Below are positions 7,372 to 9,516 of a stretch of 9,516 bases of DNA, one piece after another. Made by a program: the position numbers and the translations under genes. Numbering within the stretch: the stretch's first letter is position 1; each line of letters begins with the position of its first letter. The stretch is from positions 13,108 to 22,623 of the forward strand of contig JAGWBY010000047.1 in the NCBI GenBank assembly GCA_021295675.1, given 5' to 3'. The DNA is from Candidatus Latescibacterota bacterium. GTDB taxonomy: Bacteria; Latescibacterota; UBA2968; UBA8231. The notes under the pieces are model-generated. The model was not told where the DNA came from. It did no database searches and saw nothing but the letters and a program-made list of their open reading frames with translations.

Positions 7372-7809
7372 GGGCCTTCGGCGAGCTCAGTCGAGTCGTG
7401 CGCCGCCAGTTTGCGGGCCTTCGGCGAGCTTAGTCGAGTCGTGATAAAGTCCGGGATGGGGATGGCGCGGATGGCCTCGCTTGGGTTGCAGACGCAGCAG
7501 GCAATTTTGATCCGGCCTTGAGCTATCTGCTCGCCGCTGCAGTGGAAGTCGAAGCGGAAGCTGAGGGACTTCTCGCCTTGCTTTTCGAGGTGTACGAGGA
7601 TGTCGAGGACGTCTTCAAAGGAGACGGGGTGGAAGTACTCGCATTCGGCGGTGAGGCGAGGCCAGCTAATGATGTCGCCGTCGCATTCGCTGTGGACGCT
7701 CAGGCCGAGGCTGCGCCAGAAGGCGTGCTCGGCGGCTTAAGTGGACGATGCCAGCCTGATCGGTGTCGGCCCACTCGACGCGGCGGCGGGTGCGGAACTC
7801 GACGGACAC
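7368..7809 (-). pseudogene. Hotdog-fold acyl-CoA thioesterase (YbgC/4HBT-like), frameshifted
   Basis: This gene lacks an ATG and is broken, so simple ORF calling misses it. GTG at 7809, one base after the stop of the DMT-like gene, begins VSVEFRTRRRVEWADTDQAG followed by IVH, the 4HBT catalytic region with its active-site Asp in DTDQAG. Near 7739-7742 the frame changes and a TAA appears. One frame over, AAEHAFWRSLGLSVHSECDG continues the same family through ISWPRLTAECEYFHPVSFED, SLSFRFDFH and AIRAIPIPDFI. The helix normally between the catalytic H and the (A)EH motif (about FSxFFxFME) is missing, so the event looks like a deletion of roughly 20-25 bases rather than one lost base. The last 24 codons (TTRLSSPKARKL onward) are encoded by a 30-bp direct repeat pair and are not part of the family. 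The stop TGA overlaps the ATPase start. Such thioesterases hydrolyse acyl-CoA in the cytoplasm; the substrate is unknown. Confidence 0.82.
7371..7443. repeat. Pair of 30-bp direct repeats
   Basis: Copies at 7371-7400 and 7414-7443 differ at the first base and at one internal base (GAGCTCAG versus GAGCTTAG) and are 13 bases apart. Each contains GGGCCTTCGGCGAGCT and AGTCGAGTCGTG; the left copy has a GAGCTC palindrome at its centre. On the - strand they encode the C-terminal tail of the thioesterase frame, and the left copy runs up to the ATPase start codon. They look like a short dispersed element of REP-like character, but dispersal cannot be judged from one window. Confidence 0.8.
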
Positions 7810-7810
7810 G

Positions 7811-8281
7811 TCAGTTGCCGGGTCGGAAGAACGTGACTAGGTAGCCACCCAAGGCGGCCAAGACGATGCCGAGGACAAAAGGCCAGCGCACGGCCGCCCA
7901 GCCGCCAGCGGGCGGATGTACGAGCACGGCGACGACCGCGTTGACGATGGGAGCACCGGCAAAGACGATGGACATGACCACGGCCGGCGTCCCCTTGGCA
8001 CCAAAGGCGAGCAGGACGCCCAACGCGCCGATGGCCCCGGCGATACCAGCGGCGGTGGACCAGAAGACGCCCTTAGCTGGATAGATCCAACTCGCGCCAT
8101 TATAGGCTAGGACGATCAACGAGCCGAAGACCGCGGTGAGCAGATAGGCCAAGCCGACGAAGAGAAAGGCTTTGTAGCGGCCGTTTACCGGGTCGGCCAT
8201 AGCGATCTGGCCGGTGTGCAGCAGGACGCCGTAGAGGCCCCAACAAGAGACGGTGAGAAGAGCGAAGACGAGCCAAGTCAT
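7811..8281 (-). CDS. Small five-helix membrane protein, DMT/EamA-like
   Basis: The 156-residue protein has five predicted helices at about 2-20, 38-60, 71-94, 99-121 and 132-152, which is the size of half a drug/metabolite transporter (EamA) module. Visible segments are CWGLYGVLLHTGQ, DPVNGRYKAFLFVG, GIAGAIGALGVLLAFGAKG and VFAGAPIVNAVV. Similar small proteins occur in planctomycetes as uncharacterised genes; a transport role, perhaps as a dimer, is inference. ATG at 8281 is supported by AAAGGA (8289-8294) at 7 bases. It is the first gene of the tight minus-strand cluster: its stop is one base from the thioesterase start. The 65 bases upstream (8282-8346) show no convincing promoter or terminator beyond this ribosome-binding site. 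Confidence 0.8.
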   Translation of the reverse strand: MTWLVFALLTVSCWGLYGVLLHTGQIAMADPVNGRYKAFLFVGLAYLLTAVFGSLIVLAYNGASWIYPAKGVFWSTAAGIAGAIGALGVLLAFGAKGTPAVVMSIVFAGAPIVNAVVAVLVHPPAGGWAAVRWPFVLGIVLAALGGYLVTFFRPGN

Positions 8282-8346
8282 GGAGTAATCCTTTCGCTTG
8301 CGCGTTCGCTCATAATGTGGCTAGGAGACTTGCTGCTGTCGAGTGG

Positions 8347-9342
8347 TCACGCGATCTCGATAAGATTCTCGAAATGTACCCCACAATCGCATAGCGATAC
8401 GGGAATGTTGAATCGCGTCTCCAGTTCGTCGATGAGATGACGGACGGGCGTGGTCAATGCGCTGTGGTGGCGCGCGCCGGCGACCTCGGGGGCGAGGTGG
8501 TCGCAGAAGGTCAGGGCCAACTGGGTGGGACCGTTGAGTAGGACGGCCGTTTCCAAATGTGGATAGGAGATACCCGAGGCTTTGCGCCGCCGTCGCCCGG
8601 TCGCCACGCCGTATTCGGCGATGCCTCGGCTTTCCTCCTCTACTGGCGTCAATTGCAGTGGTAGGGGGCCAGTGCCGACGCGGCTAGGCACTGCTTTGAC
8701 CACCAAGCAGACTTCTGCGATATGACGCCAGTTGAGTCCGACATCGTCGGCAAAGGCGGCGGTGGTACAGTTGTCCGAGGTGCAGTCGGGATAGTCATCG
8801 CTCAGGGCTAGCGACAGGTGGGTGCCTTGGCTGCCCTCGAAACTCTCGTTGAGCTCGCGGGCGACGTCGGTGGTGTAATCTGCGAGGATGTGCTCGTCGC
8901 GGGCTTGACGCGCTTTGCGCAGGGCGAATTCGGCGCGGGCGACGCCGCTGCCGCTGGCGGTGGTGCCGTGCTCCTGTAGAAAGTCGTCGGCCGCTTCGCG
9001 TTGGCGGTACTCGGGCAGGATCAGCGGGCAGCGGTAATCGACGCGGGTCCGCTCGCGCAGCTTATAGCTCGGGTCTAGTTGGTCGAGTTCGGCGAAGAAT
9101 AGCTCGGGATCGACGGCAACGCCGCTGCCGACGCGCAGTTGCGTATTGGGATGGAGAAAGCCGCAGGGTAACTGCCGAGTGCGGATTTCGCTGCCGTCGG
9201 CAAAGAGGATACTGTGCCCGGCGTTGGTGCCGATCCCGGCGCGGACACTGTAGGCGGCTTGGTGTTTTTGCGCGAGGAAGGCGGCGACCTTGCCTTTACC
9301 CGAATCGCCCCAGAAGGCGTCAACGACGATGATGGCGCTCAT
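8347..9342 (-). CDS. Short, archaeal-type adenylosuccinate synthetase homologue (PurA/PurZ-like)
   Basis: Members of this family couple nucleotide hydrolysis to adding L-aspartate to a purine nucleotide (IMP in PurA, dGMP in phage PurZ). The 331-residue protein is about 100 shorter than bacterial PurA and resembles the short archaeal and PurZ forms. It keeps the phosphate loop GDSGKGK (12-18) with catalytic D13, though the usual E14 is S; catalytic H43 in TNAGHS; RQLPCGF (56-62); VDPELFF (77-83); GTTASGSG (126-133); RVGTGP (221-226); and the aspartate-loop segment ATGRRRR (247-253). The guanine-recognition segment TKLD of GTP-using PurA is TFCD here (278-281), the C-terminal STGPDR region is DCGVHF (319-324), and CTSDNCT (187-193) resembles PurZ. 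A beta-strand expected just before EGSQGT (169-174) seems missing. ATG at 9342 has GGAGA at 6 bases; an upstream GTG/ATG would overlap the previous gene. Family firm, exact substrate open. Confidence 0.85.
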   Translation of the reverse strand: MSAIIVVDAFWGDSGKGKVAAFLAQKHQAAYSVRAGIGTNAGHSILFADGSEIRTRQLPCGFLHPNTQLRVGSGVAVDPELFFAELDQLDPSYKLRERTRVDYRCPLILPEYRQREAADDFLQEHGTTASGSGVARAEFALRKARQARDEHILADYTTDVARELNESFEGSQGTHLSLALSDDYPDCTSDNCTTAAFADDVGLNWRHIAEVCLVVKAVPSRVGTGPLPLQLTPVEEESRGIAEYGVATGRRRRKASGISYPHLETAVLLNGPTQLALTFCDHLAPEVAGARHHSALTTPVRHLIDELETRFNIPVSLCDCGVHFENLIEIA

Positions 9343-9348
9343 AGTGTT

Positions 9349-9353
9349 TCTCC
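9349..9353 (-). promoter_or_regulatory. Ribosome-binding site fixing the start of the PurA/PurZ-like gene
   Basis: GGAGA on the - strand lies 6 bases before ATG 9342. It decides between this start and a longer in-frame one at 9399, whose extra 19 residues (MSNGLGSRYRNS onward) resemble nothing in the family and would overlap the coding end of the hydrolase gene. Confidence 0.75.
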
Positions 9354-9355
9354 AT

Positions 9356-9516
9356 TTAAAGAGACTGTTTCTGTATCGACTTCCTAATCCATTCGACAAC
9401 CTTAGGTACTAGCTCAGCTACTTTCTGCTGATTTAGGACAAGCCCCCAATGAGAAGCTCCATCTACACTTAGATGTTCAGCAGGCAGTGCCAAGTCGGCA
9501 TAGGCTTCTTTTGGCC
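9356..9516 (-). CDS. Alpha/beta hydrolase, C-terminal fragment cut by window edge
   Basis: Only the last 52 codons and TAA stop (9356-9358) are inside the window. The peptide ends PAEHLSVDGASHWGLVLNQQ, then a helix VAELVPKVVEWIRKSI. A His in an xxGASHWG context followed by a terminal amphipathic helix is what the last strand and helix of an alpha/beta hydrolase look like, with that His as the likely third catalytic-triad residue. It stops 13 bases before the PurA/PurZ-like start, so the two are probably co-transcribed. The stretch is visibly more AT-rich than the rest of the window. Subfamily cannot be given from so little sequence. Confidence 0.65.
   Translation of the reverse strand, partial: PKEAYADLALPAEHLSVDGASHWGLVLNQQKVAELVPKVVEWIRKSIQKQSL

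Noticed and set aside
7371..7443. CRISPR array
   Set aside because: Only two 30-bp copies with a 13-base spacer, inside coding sequence and without cas genes.
7518..7844. Open frame of 108 codons on the + strand
   Set aside because: It lies antisense to the broken thioesterase, whose family motifs explain the region; the + translation is low-complexity Glu/Ala-rich and resembles nothing.
8347..9342. True phage PurZ with a diaminopurine (Z-genome) cassette
   Set aside because: The catalytic P-loop Asp is kept, unlike PurZ as I recall it, and no phage, polymerase or dATP-hydrolase gene is present; only some segments are PurZ-like.

Overview
The window is GC-rich and gene-dense bacterial chromosomal DNA. 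No rRNA, tRNA, transposase, phage or CRISPR feature is visible. The gene families suggest an uncultured bacterium of planctomycete, latescibacterial or poribacterial character. The evidence is a secreted PQQ-type beta-propeller protein with a WPQWRGPxxNG N-terminus, a very large (over 1,000 residue) MacB/FtsX-type permease with its ATPase, and a small DMT-like membrane protein. This placement is from family memory only. Two genes have an archaeal flavour: the cobinamide amidohydrolase CbiZ and a short adenylosuccinate-synthetase-like protein.

Left arm, + strand (1-3424). cbiZ and cbiB overlap and form a corrinoid salvage pair: CbiZ cuts adenosylcobinamide to adenosylcobyric acid, and CbiB re-amidates that acid. 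After a 100-base gap with a possible promoter comes a PQQ beta-propeller gene broken by two frame changes. A nested inverted repeat (3420-3461) separates it from the convergent minus-strand genes and contains the stop codons of both neighbours.

Right arm, - strand (3457-9516, read right to left). First is the C-terminal end of an alpha/beta hydrolase cut by the window edge. Then come a 331-residue PurA/PurZ-like synthetase, a 5-TM DMT-like protein, a hotdog acyl-CoA thioesterase (broken), a LolD/MacB-type ATPase and the giant permease (broken near its 3' end). From the DMT-like gene to the permease the genes overlap or abut, so they look like one transcription unit, probably for envelope export or lipoprotein/lipid handling.

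Most notable: (1) the synthetase keeps the PurA catalytic and aspartate-binding residues, but both guanine-recognition segments are altered and it carries a PurZ-like CTSxxCT segment. (2) At least four out-of-frame lesions in three genes, plus one possible in-frame loss in a fourth, look like short deletions rather than single-base slips. Either the locus is decaying or the assembly has a systematic local error. (3) A 30-bp direct repeat pair has been read into the end of the thioesterase gene and reaches the start codon of the ATPase gene.
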